Of a stretch of DNA of 64,000 bases, positions 9,117-16,671 are shown piece after piece; position 1 is the first letter of the stretch, and every line of letters starts with the position of its first letter. Both the position numbers and the translations under genes were made by a program. The DNA comes from an uncultured Rhizobium sp. (lineage in GTDB: Bacteria > Pseudomonadota > Alphaproteobacteria > Rhizobiales > Rhizobiaceae). The notes under the pieces are model-generated. The model saw only the letters and a list, made by a program, of their open reading frames with translations. It did no database searches and had not been told where the DNA came from. The stretch lies in the NCBI GenBank assembly GCA_945952045.1, contig CAMFHE010000006.1:1-64000 (forward strand), written 5' to 3'.

Positions 9117-10799
9117 TTATTCGTAGCTCAGGTCGGAATAACGGATCGAGTTGTCCGGATACCAGCGCATACCCTTCAGCTTGTTCGAAAACGCCCACTG
9201 GGTCTTGTATTCGACCAGCGGCAGCCATGCGAGATCGTCATAGATCTGCTCCTGGATCTGGCCGAGAATGTCCGTACGCTTGGCGGCATCGGGCTCGATG
9301 CGCGCCTTTGCCCAGAGATCGTCCACCTTGGTGTTCGAATAGTTGACCATGTTGTTGAGGCCGCCCTTGTCAGCGGAGACGAAGAACAGCTGGACGGCAT
9401 AGCCGGCATCGACGCCGACGGGTTTTTCCTGATCGTTGATGGCGAAGGGCAGGTCGCGCTTGACGAGCTGTCGGTCGCCATACTGCGTCTGCGGGATCGG
9501 GTTCAGCGAGGCGGGAACGCCGATATTGCGCAGCGACGACTGAATGATGTTCACGATCGGGCCGAGCGTAGATTCCTTTTCGGCCACATAGGAGAGCTGG
9601 AAGGAGTCTGCGAGCGCCTCAAGGCCCTTCCCGTCGGGATAGTCGGCCTCGGCCAGCAGCTTCTTGGCCAAATCCGGATCATATTTGTAAGGCGTTTTGG
9701 CCGTGACATAGCCCGGATAGCCGCTCGGGACGACACCATCCCACTTGCTGGCCTGGCCGAAATAGCCGGTCTTGATGATCTGGTCGTAGGGGATCGCATG
9801 GGCGATCGCTTCGCGAACCTTGGGATTGTCGAACGGCTTCGACTTGAAGTTCATGTGAACGAACATGTTCTCATTGCCGATGACGCCGCCCACCTTGAGG
9901 TTTGCGACCGAACGCAGGCTGTCATATTCTTTTGGCGTGAGGCCGGTGACCAGTTGTGCCTGGCCGGTGCGCAGCACGACAAGCCGGTTGGACGATTGCG
10001 GCACGCGCCGCACGCTGACGCGCTCGATCTTCGGCGCGCCGCCGTAATAATCCGGATTGGCCTTGTAGGAAACTTCCTGGTTCTTCTTCCAGCTATCCAG
10101 GCAGTAAGCGCCGAAGCCGGGCGCGTTTTCGTTGTTTACATAGTTATGCGACCAGGGATCGGCGGTGGTGGCGTGGGCCTCCATGGTCTCCTTGTCGAAG
10201 ATCAGCAGGCCGAAGATCGACAGGACGGGCAGAAAGAGCGCATTCGGCTCGGATTGCTTGATCTGCACGGTGTAGTCGTCGATCTTCTTGACCTCATCCC
10301 CGAGCTCCTTTGCCTTGGGATCTTTGCCGAAAACGGCGGGCGTGAAGCCGGCGATCGAAGCAACGTTGGACAAGAACCATCCGATCGGCGCCGCACCACT
10401 CACGCTCTTGGCGCGGGCAAAGGTATAGACGACGTCATCTGCATTGAAGGTCGCGCCATTGCAGCCCTTGACGCCCTGACGCAGCTTCAGCGTCCAGGTC
10501 AGCGTCGCCGCATCATAGGTCCAGCTTTCGGCCAAGGCGCCTTCGAACTTCGAGAAGTCAGGCATCTGGACGCCGGATTCGTTGACCGCGCCCGGCGCAT
10601 AGCGAACCAGCGGCTCTAGCAGCGTCACCATGCCCTGCTGGCTGGACGGGATGGCAGCGGACGGGCCGTCATAATCGAAACCGGCGACAACATCCTCCGC
10701 CAGAACGAGCAGCTGCTGGGCATTGGCTTGCACATTGCCGACAAGCGACAGACACGCCGAGGCCAAGAGAACGGTCGTAAACTTTTTGGAAATGCGCAT
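9117..10799 (-). CDS. ABC transporter substrate-binding protein, family 5 (peptide/opine type), orphan
   Basis: A 560-residue periplasmic binding protein of the DppA/OppA family. A Sec signal peptide (MRISKK, hydrophobic core, NANAQQ with cleavage near residue 28) is followed by the family pattern LAESWTYDAATLTWTLKLRQGVKG and FNADDVVYTFARA. An AGGGG ribosome site precedes the ATG. No permease or ATPase gene lies beside it, which is unusual for this family; the partner genes may be outside the left edge or elsewhere. It is transcribed divergently from the GMC oxidoreductase, and two copies of the TGTCCGGAC operator lie in the region between, so uptake and degradation are probably induced together. 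The ligand could be an amide or peptide-like compound, consistent with the amidase. Confidence 0.87.
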   Translation of the reverse strand: MRISKKFTTVLLASACLSLVGNVQANAQQLLVLAEDVVAGFDYDGPSAAIPSSQQGMVTLLEPLVRYAPGAVNESGVQMPDFSKFEGALAESWTYDAATLTWTLKLRQGVKGCNGATFNADDVVYTFARAKSVSGAAPIGWFLSNVASIAGFTPAVFGKDPKAKELGDEVKKIDDYTVQIKQSEPNALFLPVLSIFGLLIFDKETMEAHATTADPWSHNYVNNENAPGFGAYCLDSWKKNQEVSYKANPDYYGGAPKIERVSVRRVPQSSNRLVVLRTGQAQLVTGLTPKEYDSLRSVANLKVGGVIGNENMFVHMNFKSKPFDNPKVREAIAHAIPYDQIIKTGYFGQASKWDGVVPSGYPGYVTAKTPYKYDPDLAKKLLAEADYPDGKGLEALADSFQLSYVAEKESTLGPIVNIIQSSLRNIGVPASLNPIPQTQYGDRQLVKRDLPFAINDQEKPVGVDAGYAVQLFFVSADKGGLNNMVNYSNTKVDDLWAKARIEPDAAKRTDILGQIQEQIYDDLAWLPLVEYKTQWAFSNKLKGMRWYPDNSIRYSDLSYE

Positions 10800-10822
10800 A
10801 CGGAACCCCTGATTTTCTGATA

Positions 10823-10838
10823 ATTTGTCCGGACAAAT
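10823..10838. promoter_or_regulatory. GntR-type operator, copy 2
   Basis: ATTTGTCCGGACAAAT is a perfect 16-base palindrome located 24 bases upstream of the binding-protein ATG. It is the most symmetrical of the three copies. Its position just before the start codon would allow repression of the binding-protein gene. Confidence 0.72.
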
Positions 10839-10958
10839 AATGACCAGAGCGATTGGTATGTCAAGGCAGCTCGTGCAAATTCTTGAGTGGACCTACTCGG
10901 CCGGTCGCCAATCTCCCGGCAACAAAGGGATAGACATTCGAAATCGCGCGGCATAGAA

Positions 10959-10978
10959 ATTTGTCCGGACGTATTTTG
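10959..10978. promoter_or_regulatory. GntR-type operator, copy 3
   Basis: AATTTGTCCGGACGTATTTT shares the core of the other two copies, with one mismatch in the inner palindrome (TGTCCGGACG). It lies about 40 bases upstream of the GMC oxidoreductase start and 136 bases from copy 2, so each divergent gene has its own operator. Confidence 0.68.
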
Positions 10979-11016
10979 AGGTGCCTCGGTCTCAGGAAGG
11001 TCGGGGGAGGGAGTGA

Positions 11017-12618
11017 TTGTCTGCCATGCAGTGGGATTACATCGTCGTCGGTTCGGGATCATCGGGAGCAATTGTCGCAAACAGGCTGAGCGCCGATCCG
11101 GCCATCAACGTGCTTTTGCTGGAGGCCGGCGGTTCGGACGACCACTTGCGCTACAAGGTGGCCTCGCTTTGCGTCGCCTGCGTCGGCAATCCCGAAGCGG
11201 ACTGGATGTTCACCGCTGAGCCCGACCCGAGCCGTCATGGCAAGGTGGATCTCCTGTCGCGCGGCAAGGTTCTTGGCGGCTCCAGTTCGATCAATGGCAT
11301 CATCTATGTCCGTGGCAACAGGGGCGACTATGACCATTGGGCCCAGCTCGGCAATACCGGCTGGGACTACGAGACGATGCATGGCTATTTCCGCAAGCTG
11401 GAACGCAATCGCGACGGCATTTCCGATGATTATGGCCGCAACGGCCATGTCACCGTCAGCGAACTCAGGGGCGTGCCGAAGATGTCGCATGTCTTCGTGG
11501 ATGCCATGGCGGAGCTCGGCTATCGAAAGAATCCCTCTTACAACGCCGATCCTTCGGAAGGCGTGGCGATTGCCCATGGCACGCATAATATGGGTTTTCG
11601 CTCCAGCACGGCTCAGGGCTATCTTCACCCCATCCGAAACCGCAAGAACCTGACGATCCTCACCGGCGCCACCGCGCGCAAGGTGGTATTCGAAGGGCGC
11701 AGGGCGGTCGGCATCGAATTCGCGCATCAAGGGGTCGTCAAGACGGAGAAAGCCTCCCGTGAAGTCATCCTCAGCGCCAGCACCTTTAATTCCGCCAAGC
11801 TGTTGATGCTTTCGGGGATCGGTCCGGGCGCTCACCTGCAATCATTGTCGATCCCGGTCCTGCATGAAAGCCCTGGTGTCGGCCGCAATCTTCACGATCA
11901 CCCGGTGTCCAACGTCAAGGCGCTGGTCAACCAGCGCACGACAAACATGGACGACAACCTGATCGGTAAGATCAAGCACGGCTTGCGGTTCGCATTCACC
12001 CTTGGCGGCCCAGCGAGCTATGTCCAGTCGGCGGTAGCGTTCGTGCGCTCCAATCCGGATCTCGACTATCCCGATATCCAGTTCCATTTCGGCGCCTTCG
12101 CCTATGAGATTACGCCCGAAGGCATCAAGATGCTCGACCGGCCGGCGGTGACGCTGCAGCCGAACGTCAACCGCACCCGCAGTCGCGGCTACATGGAGTT
12201 GCGTTCGCCCGATCCCGATGTGCAGCCGCTTATCCAGATGAACCTTCTCGGCGACCCTTACGATGTGGAAACGCTGATCGCCGGCACGAAGATCGCCCGC
12301 AAGGCATTGGCCACAAAGGCATTCGCGCCCTATCTGGTCTCGGAGTTTTCGCCGGGGACTTCGGTGCAGACCGATGCGGAATGGGAAGCCTATACCCGCA
12401 AGGTCGCAAGCCATGTCTACCACGCCTGCGGCACCTGCAAGATGGGCGTCGATCCCATGGCCGTCGTCGATCCTCGGCTGCGCGTCCACGGCGTCGAAGG
12501 GCTTCGTGTCGTCGACAGCTCCATCATCCCGCAGATCCCCAGCGGCAATCTGAACGCGATCAGCATGGCGATCGGAGAAAAGGGCGCCGACATGATCCTA
12601 CAGGACCGCGCGGCTTGA
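11017..12618 (+). CDS. GMC family FAD-dependent oxidoreductase (choline dehydrogenase-like)
   Basis: A 533-residue glucose-methanol-choline oxidoreductase. It has the FAD-binding GSGSSGAIVANRL at the N-terminus, the first GMC signature GKVLGGSSSINGIIYVRG, the second signature with ASTFNSAKLLMLSGIGP, and the C-terminal catalytic region HVYHACGTCKMG followed by IPSGNLNAISMAIGEKGADMI. It would oxidise an alcohol to an aldehyde. A TTG start at 11017 is preferred because GGAGG lies 6 bases upstream; the ATG at 11026 is the alternative, but its spacing is poor. Its promoter region carries GntR operator copy 3, linking it to the catabolic regulon. Choline itself is not implied because no betaine aldehyde dehydrogenase or betI gene is present. 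Confidence 0.88.
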   Translation: MSAMQWDYIVVGSGSSGAIVANRLSADPAINVLLLEAGGSDDHLRYKVASLCVACVGNPEADWMFTAEPDPSRHGKVDLLSRGKVLGGSSSINGIIYVRGNRGDYDHWAQLGNTGWDYETMHGYFRKLERNRDGISDDYGRNGHVTVSELRGVPKMSHVFVDAMAELGYRKNPSYNADPSEGVAIAHGTHNMGFRSSTAQGYLHPIRNRKNLTILTGATARKVVFEGRRAVGIEFAHQGVVKTEKASREVILSASTFNSAKLLMLSGIGPGAHLQSLSIPVLHESPGVGRNLHDHPVSNVKALVNQRTTNMDDNLIGKIKHGLRFAFTLGGPASYVQSAVAFVRSNPDLDYPDIQFHFGAFAYEITPEGIKMLDRPAVTLQPNVNRTRSRGYMELRSPDPDVQPLIQMNLLGDPYDVETLIAGTKIARKALATKAFAPYLVSEFSPGTSVQTDAEWEAYTRKVASHVYHACGTCKMGVDPMAVVDPRLRVHGVEGLRVVDSSIIPQIPSGNLNAISMAIGEKGADMILQDRAA

Positions 12619-12718
12619 CGCGGCCAAATTCAATCGGGAGCACATCCACTTTGCGCTGAGTCATCTCCGAACAAGCTAGAGTCGCTGTCGCACTCTTTAG
12701 AGAGCTGATTCTTGATCC

Positions 12719-12732
12719 ATAATCTGGATTAT
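12719..12732. repeat. Short AT-rich inverted repeat
   Basis: ATAATC and GATTAT are separated by two bases, in the 254-base gap between the GMC oxidoreductase and pseudoazurin genes, which converge. No gene is seen in this gap. It could be a small operator or chance; nothing further supports a role. Confidence 0.3.
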
Positions 12733-12828
12733 GTGATTTTTATTGTCCGAGTGGGCAGATTCCATCCTCAGATGCAATGATGAGGCTGGCAAGTCGATGC
12801 GTTTGCGGGCTTGATGGCGCCGGCGGAT

Positions 12829-12854
12829 GGGAGGCGCTTTTTTGATCGCCTCCC
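12829..12854 (-). terminator. Stem-loop downstream of the pseudoazurin gene
   Basis: GGGAGGCG and CGCCTCCC form an 8-base-pair stem 18 bases beyond the pseudoazurin stop. The T-rich stretch lies in the loop when read on the plus strand and no clear T-run follows the stem on the minus strand, so termination or 3'-end protection is likely but not certain. Confidence 0.5.
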
Positions 12855-12872
12855 CGACCTGCCTGGCAACGT

Positions 12873-13316
12873 TTATTTCGCGGCGGCGATGGCTTTGTCC
12901 AGGCGGTCTTGCACGGCCTTCGGTTTCTTGGCTGAAACGATCGCATCGAGATTTGCGGGATGGTCGCCGACGACGATCAGCGCCACCATGCCCATAGCGT
13001 AATGCGGCGTGCACTTGACGAGATAGGCGCCTTCCTTGGAAACCGGCAGCGTGAAAATGTCGTTCATCTTGCTCTTGAACGGTTCGACGCCTTCGGGAAG
13101 CATGTCCTTGATGGATTCAACATTGTGGCCTTTGTCGATTGGCTTGAAGACGATGGTGTCGCCTGGATTTGCCTTGATATAGGTGGGTTCGAACACCATT
13201 GCGCCGGCGGCACCCTTGTTGACCATATGCACTTCGATTTCGGCAGAAAGCGCGGGAAAAGCCATCAGGGCCGAAAAGCCGGCGGCCAGCAGATAACCGG
13301 TTGCGCGAATAAGCAT
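12873..13316 (-). CDS. Pseudoazurin (type 1 blue copper protein)
   Basis: A 147-residue periplasmic cupredoxin that carries single electrons, typically to nitrite or nitrous oxide reductase. The signal peptide runs through FPALSA, with cleavage before [10 protein letters not shown]. The copper ligands have exact family spacing: His64 (GHN), Cys102 and His105 in [10 protein letters not shown], and Met110. The ATG at 13316 (MLIRATG) is preferred over the in-frame ATG at 13328 because GGAG lies 6 bases before it. A symmetrical TTGAC-N4-GGCAA box at 13375-13388 suggests control by an FNR/NnrR-type regulator under low oxygen or nitric oxide. No denitrification reductase genes are in the window, so the partner must be encoded elsewhere. 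Confidence 0.93.
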   Translation of the reverse strand: MLIRATGYLLAAGFSALMAFPALSAEIEVHMVNKGAAGAMVFEPTYIKANPGDTIVFKPIDKGHNVESIKDMLPEGVEPFKSKMNDIFTLPVSKEGAYLVKCTPHYAMGMVALIVVGDHPANLDAIVSAKKPKAVQDRLDKAIAAAK

Positions 13317-13374
13317 GTCAGTCTCCATCGGTTAAGGACTGACTTTGCTTTACGCCCGCTTGCCTTGGCGCTCT

Positions 13375-13388
13375 TTGACGTAAGGCAA
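13375..13388. promoter_or_regulatory. FNR/NnrR-type box upstream of pseudoazurin
   Basis: TTGACGTAAGGCAA matches the pattern TTGnC-N4-GnCAA of the Crp/Fnr superfamily, including the DNR/NnrR type that lacks the full FNR TTGAT half-site. It is centred about 66 bases upstream of the preferred pseudoazurin ATG, compatible with an activator at about -41 from a start site and a short leader. Confidence 0.6.
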
Positions 13389-13399
13389 AAAGGACATGA

Positions 13400-13903
13400 C
13401 TATCCGCCGCTACGGCCTGATTTCAGGTGATCGGTCGGCAGCGCTGTCGTATATTTGATCTGGCTGAGCGCGAAGCTGGAGCGGATATTGGCAACGCCGG
13501 GGATGCGGGTGAGGAAATCGACCACCAGCGCCTGGAATTTCATCAGATCCTCGACCACGACCCGGAGCATGTAGTCCGCCTCCCCCGTCATCAGGTAGCA
13601 TTCGACGATTTCAGGCTTTGTGCGGATCGCGGCGTTGAAGACGTCGAGCGATTCCCGGTCCTGCTGCTTCAGCGAGACCTGAACGAAGACATTGACCGCC
13701 AACCCCAGCGCCTGCGCGTCTACCAGCGCCACCGACCCCTTGATGACGCCGCTCTCCTTGAGGTCGTTGACCCGTCGCCAGCAGGGCGAGGCCGAAAGCC
13801 CCGTTGCCTCGGCCAGTTCCGAAACGCTCATTTCGGCATTGTGCTGAAGCAGATCGAGGATGCGAATGGACGCGAGATCGAGAGAAGTCTTGGGAGTAGG
13901 CAT
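13400..13903 (-). CDS. Lrp/AsnC family transcriptional regulator
   Basis: A 167-residue Lrp-type regulator. The N-terminal helix-turn-helix (about residues 5-60, with ELAEATGLSASPCWRRVNDLKESGVI) is followed by the RAM/AsnC effector domain with VECYLMTGEADYMLRVVV. The ATG at 13903 (MPTPKTSLDL) is chosen; the longer open frame upstream is antisense to the neighbouring gene. It is transcribed divergently from the E1-like enzyme, a usual sign of local control. CGAAAG-N3-CTTTCG and CGCAA-N2-TTGCG palindromes in the 133-base gap are candidate sites. The effector is probably an amino acid, by analogy with Lrp regulators that sit beside 2-oxoacid-metabolising genes. Confidence 0.9.
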   Translation of the reverse strand: MPTPKTSLDLASIRILDLLQHNAEMSVSELAEATGLSASPCWRRVNDLKESGVIKGSVALVDAQALGLAVNVFVQVSLKQQDRESLDVFNAAIRTKPEIVECYLMTGEADYMLRVVVEDLMKFQALVVDFLTRIPGVANIRSSFALSQIKYTTALPTDHLKSGRSGG

Positions 13904-13928
13904 GATTGACCGGATGAGACGTATTTTC

Positions 13929-13953
13929 CGAAAGAAGCTTTCGCAATTTTGCG
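13929..13953. promoter_or_regulatory. Candidate Lrp operator in the divergent lrp/E1-like region
   Basis: Two short palindromes lie back to back: CGAAAG-N3-CTTTCG (13929-13943) and CGCAA-N2-TTGCG (13942-13953). A further CAATTGCG follows near 13964. The clustering in an AT-rich divergent promoter is typical of Lrp-family targets. Assignment is by position only. Confidence 0.42.
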
Positions 13954-14036
13954 CCGGGCGGTCAATTGCGATCATTTTTTTCCGGAATTCAGGTGTAGCA
14001 TTTCCCCTTGTAGGGAAGACAGGGAGTGAGACCACG

Positions 14037-16439
14037 ATGATTGCGCCGGCCTTGACGCCAGCTCGGCTGGCATGCCTGAAGGATCTGGAAAAGCAGGTTC
14101 TGTGGCATGCCTGCTGGATGATCCACAATGCCAACCATCTGCGCGAAAAGGGCGAAGTGAAGGTCGGGGGCCACCAGGCGTCCTCCGCATCGCTGGCCTC
14201 GATCATGACGGCCTTGTATTTCCATGTGCTGCGGCCGCAAGACCGCGTCGCGGTCAAGCCGCATGCCTCGCCGGTCTTCCACGGCATCCAGTATCTGATG
14301 GGCAATCAGACCCGCGAAAAACTGGAGAATTTTCGCGGCTTCGGTGGCGCGCAGTCCTATCCGAGCCGCACAAAGGATATCGACGACGTCGATTTCTCCA
14401 CCGGTTCGGTCGGCCTCGGCGTGGCGATCACCGCCTTCGCCTCCATCGTGCAGGATTACATTGCCGCCAAACAGTGGTCGACGACGACGCCGAACGGGCG
14501 CATGATTGCGCTGGTCGGCGATGCCGAACTCGACGAGGGCAATATCTACGAATGCCTGCAGGAGGGCTGGAAACACGACCTGCGCAATACGTGGTGGGTG
14601 ATCGACTATAACCGCCAGAGCCTCGACGGCGTCATTCGCGAAGGCCTGTGGCAGCGTATCGAGGGCATCTTCACCGCCTTTGGCTGGGATGTGAAGGTGC
14701 TGAAATACGGCGCGCTGCAGGAAGCCGCCTTCAGGGAGCCCGGTGGCGAGGCCCTGCGCGGCTGGATCGACCGCTGCCCCAACCAGCTCTATTCCGCTCT
14801 CACCTTCCAGGGCGGCGCCGCCTGGCGCAAGCGCCTGAGCGACGAGATCGGCGGCGAAGCCGGCGTCGCCGACCTGCTTGCATCGCGCAGCGACGAACAG
14901 CTTTCGGATCTGATGAACAATCTCGGCGGCCATTGCCTGGAAACGCTGATCCGCACCTTCGAGAGCATCGATCACGACCGTCCGACCGTCTTCCTCGCCT
15001 ATACCATCAAGGGCTGGGGCACGCCGCTGGCCGGCCACAAGGACAACCATGCCGGCCTGATGACCAAGGCGCAGATGGAGACCTTCCAGACCCGCATCGG
15101 CGTCAAGCCGGGCGAGGAATGGGAAAAATTCGGCGCCATCCCCTCGCCCCAGCCAGCGCGCGAATTCCTGAAGTCGGTACCCTTCTTTGCCGAGGGACCG
15201 CGCCGCTTCACATCGCCTACCCTGCCCGGCTCCGGCCCGGTTTTCCTCGACGACCGTGAATTGTCGACTCAAGCCGGCTTCGGCAAGATCCTCGATGCAT
15301 TGGCGCAACGCGACGATGCGCTGTCGCAGCGTATCGTTACCACCGCGCCTGACGTCACGGTCTCGACCAATCTCGGTCCTTGGGTCAATCGTCGCGGCCT
15401 TTTCGCCCGCGACAAGCAGGCGGATACCTTCCGCGACGAGCGGGTGCCCTCGGTACAAAAATGGGAGTTCGGCCCGGCCGGCCAGCATATCGAGCTGGGC
15501 ATTGCCGAAATGAACCTGTTCCTGCTGCTGGGCGCGGCCGGCCTGTCGCATTCGCTGTTCGGCGAGCGGTTGCTGCCGATCGGCACGGTCTACGATCCCT
15601 TCGTGGCCCGTGGCCTCGATGCCCTGAACTATGCCTGCTATCAGGATGCCCGCTTCATGATCGTCGGCACGCCCTCGGGCGTGACGCTTGCGCCGGAAGG
15701 CGGGGCGCACCAGTCGATCGGCTCGCAGCTCATCGGCATGAGCCAGGATGGTCTTGCCAGTTTCGAGCCGGCATTCCTCGACGAATTGTCGGTCATCATG
15801 GACTGGTCCTTCGACTATATGCAGCGCGACGGCGATGGCGGTCATGACACCCGCACCTGGCTGCGCGACGAGACCGGCGGCTCGGTCTATCTGCGCCTGA
15901 CGACGCGGCCCCTGGAACAGATCGCGCTGCGGCGCGAGGATCCAGCCTTCCGCCAGGGCGTCATCGACGGCGCCTACTGGCTGCGCGCCCCGTCCGCCCG
16001 CACCCGCATCGTGCTCGCCTATCAGGGCTGCATCGTGCCGGAAGTGCTGATGGCGGCCGGTCGCATGGCCGAGGCGCATGGCGATATCGCCGTGCTGGCC
16101 GTCACCTCCGCCGACCGGCTGAACGCCGGCTGGACGGCGGCGCAACGTGCCCGCCGTCACGGTGAGATCAGTGCCCGCAGCCATATCGAAACGCTGTTTG
16201 ACAGCGTGTCGCGTGCCGCGAGCCTGATCACCGTCACCGACGGCCATCCGGCGACGCTCGGCTGGCTGGGTTCGGTGCAGGGCCACCGCACGGTGTCGCT
16301 CGGCGTCGAGCATTTCGGCCAGACCGGCACGATTGCCGACCTCTACGCCCATTTCGGCATCGACACCCATGCCATCATGGAAGCGGCGGATTCGATTGCG
16401 CGCACTGACGCCCAGCCACTGCGGGCACATGCCGGCTGA
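14037..16439 (+). CDS. Pyruvate dehydrogenase E1-like / transketolase-family thiamine diphosphate enzyme
   Basis: An 800-residue thiamine-diphosphate enzyme resembling homodimeric AceE-type E1 and transketolases. The cofactor motif GDAELDEGN begins near residue 161, and the transketolase-like pyrimidine domain contains GIAEMNLFLLLGAAGLSH with the expected catalytic Glu. HNANHLREKGEVKVGGHQASSASLASIMTALYF is split over the N-terminal substrate region. The ATG at 14037 follows GGGAGTGAG. It is shorter than AceE (about 887 residues), and no E2 or E3 gene lies beside it, so it may be an orphan 2-oxoacid decarboxylase/transferase. An Lrp-regulated E1-like gene recalls mdeB of Pseudomonas putida (2-oxobutyrate), but there is no adjacent methionine gamma-lyase gene here. 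A strong terminator follows. Confidence 0.85.
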   Translation: MIAPALTPARLACLKDLEKQVLWHACWMIHNANHLREKGEVKVGGHQASSASLASIMTALYFHVLRPQDRVAVKPHASPVFHGIQYLMGNQTREKLENFRGFGGAQSYPSRTKDIDDVDFSTGSVGLGVAITAFASIVQDYIAAKQWSTTTPNGRMIALVGDAELDEGNIYECLQEGWKHDLRNTWWVIDYNRQSLDGVIREGLWQRIEGIFTAFGWDVKVLKYGALQEAAFREPGGEALRGWIDRCPNQLYSALTFQGGAAWRKRLSDEIGGEAGVADLLASRSDEQLSDLMNNLGGHCLETLIRTFESIDHDRPTVFLAYTIKGWGTPLAGHKDNHAGLMTKAQMETFQTRIGVKPGEEWEKFGAIPSPQPAREFLKSVPFFAEGPRRFTSPTLPGSGPVFLDDRELSTQAGFGKILDALAQRDDALSQRIVTTAPDVTVSTNLGPWVNRRGLFARDKQADTFRDERVPSVQKWEFGPAGQHIELGIAEMNLFLLLGAAGLSHSLFGERLLPIGTVYDPFVARGLDALNYACYQDARFMIVGTPSGVTLAPEGGAHQSIGSQLIGMSQDGLASFEPAFLDELSVIMDWSFDYMQRDGDGGHDTRTWLRDETGGSVYLRLTTRPLEQIALRREDPAFRQGVIDGAYWLRAPSARTRIVLAYQGCIVPEVLMAAGRMAEAHGDIAVLAVTSADRLNAGWTAAQRARRHGEISARSHIETLFDSVSRAASLITVTDGHPATLGWLGSVQGHRTVSLGVEHFGQTGTIADLYAHFGIDTHAIMEAADSIARTDAQPLRAHAG

Positions 16440-16462
16440 GGTTTGGCGAAGGCTATAAAACA

Positions 16463-16503
16463 GAAAGGGGCAGCGCCATCGGCACCGCCCCTTTCTCGTT
16501 TTT
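16463..16503 (+). terminator. Rho-independent terminator after the E1-like gene
   Basis: GAAAGGGGC and GCCCCTTTC form a 9-base-pair stem with a 15-base loop, followed by TCGTTTTT. It lies 23 bases after the stop codon and should end the E1-like transcript. Confidence 0.82.
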
Positions 16504-16527
16504 GACAAGCCTTCCCTCAGTACCCAC

Positions 16528-16554
16528 GTCATGGTCGGGCTTGTCCCGACCATC
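16528..16554. repeat. Palindromic intergenic repeat, left copy
   Basis: A 27-base element containing ATGGTCGGG and CCCGACCAT arms, so each copy can fold on itself. Its exact reverse complement occurs at 16607-16633, 52 bases away. Elements with this core are very common between genes in rhizobia; here the pair lies between convergent transcripts. Confidence 0.75.
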
Positions 16555-16606
16555 TGCCAACATCCGCCAAGCAACTGAAAATAATGGATTATCTCATCCG
16601 TGCTTA

Positions 16607-16633
16607 GATGGTCGGGACAAGCCCGACCATGAC
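16607..16633. repeat. Palindromic intergenic repeat, right copy
   Basis: Exact reverse complement of the element at 16528-16554. The two copies together form a 106-base inverted-repeat structure that could fold into one long hairpin or two short ones. It ends 38 bases before the stop of the TrpF-like gene and may serve as its 3' transcript boundary. Confidence 0.75.
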
Positions 16634-16671
16634 GGAGGAAAGCGGTGGATTGTGGTGCCGGCGCTTCTCGC

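Noticed and set aside
11017..12618. betA choline dehydrogenase
   Set aside because: GMC signatures fit, but there is no betB, betI or choline transporter, and the gene belongs to the TGTCCGGAC regulon.
13989..16574. 861-codon open frame antisense to the E1-like gene
   Set aside because: A shadow caused by high GC at the third codon position. The plus strand has intact thiamine-diphosphate motifs; the antisense translation shows no family pattern.
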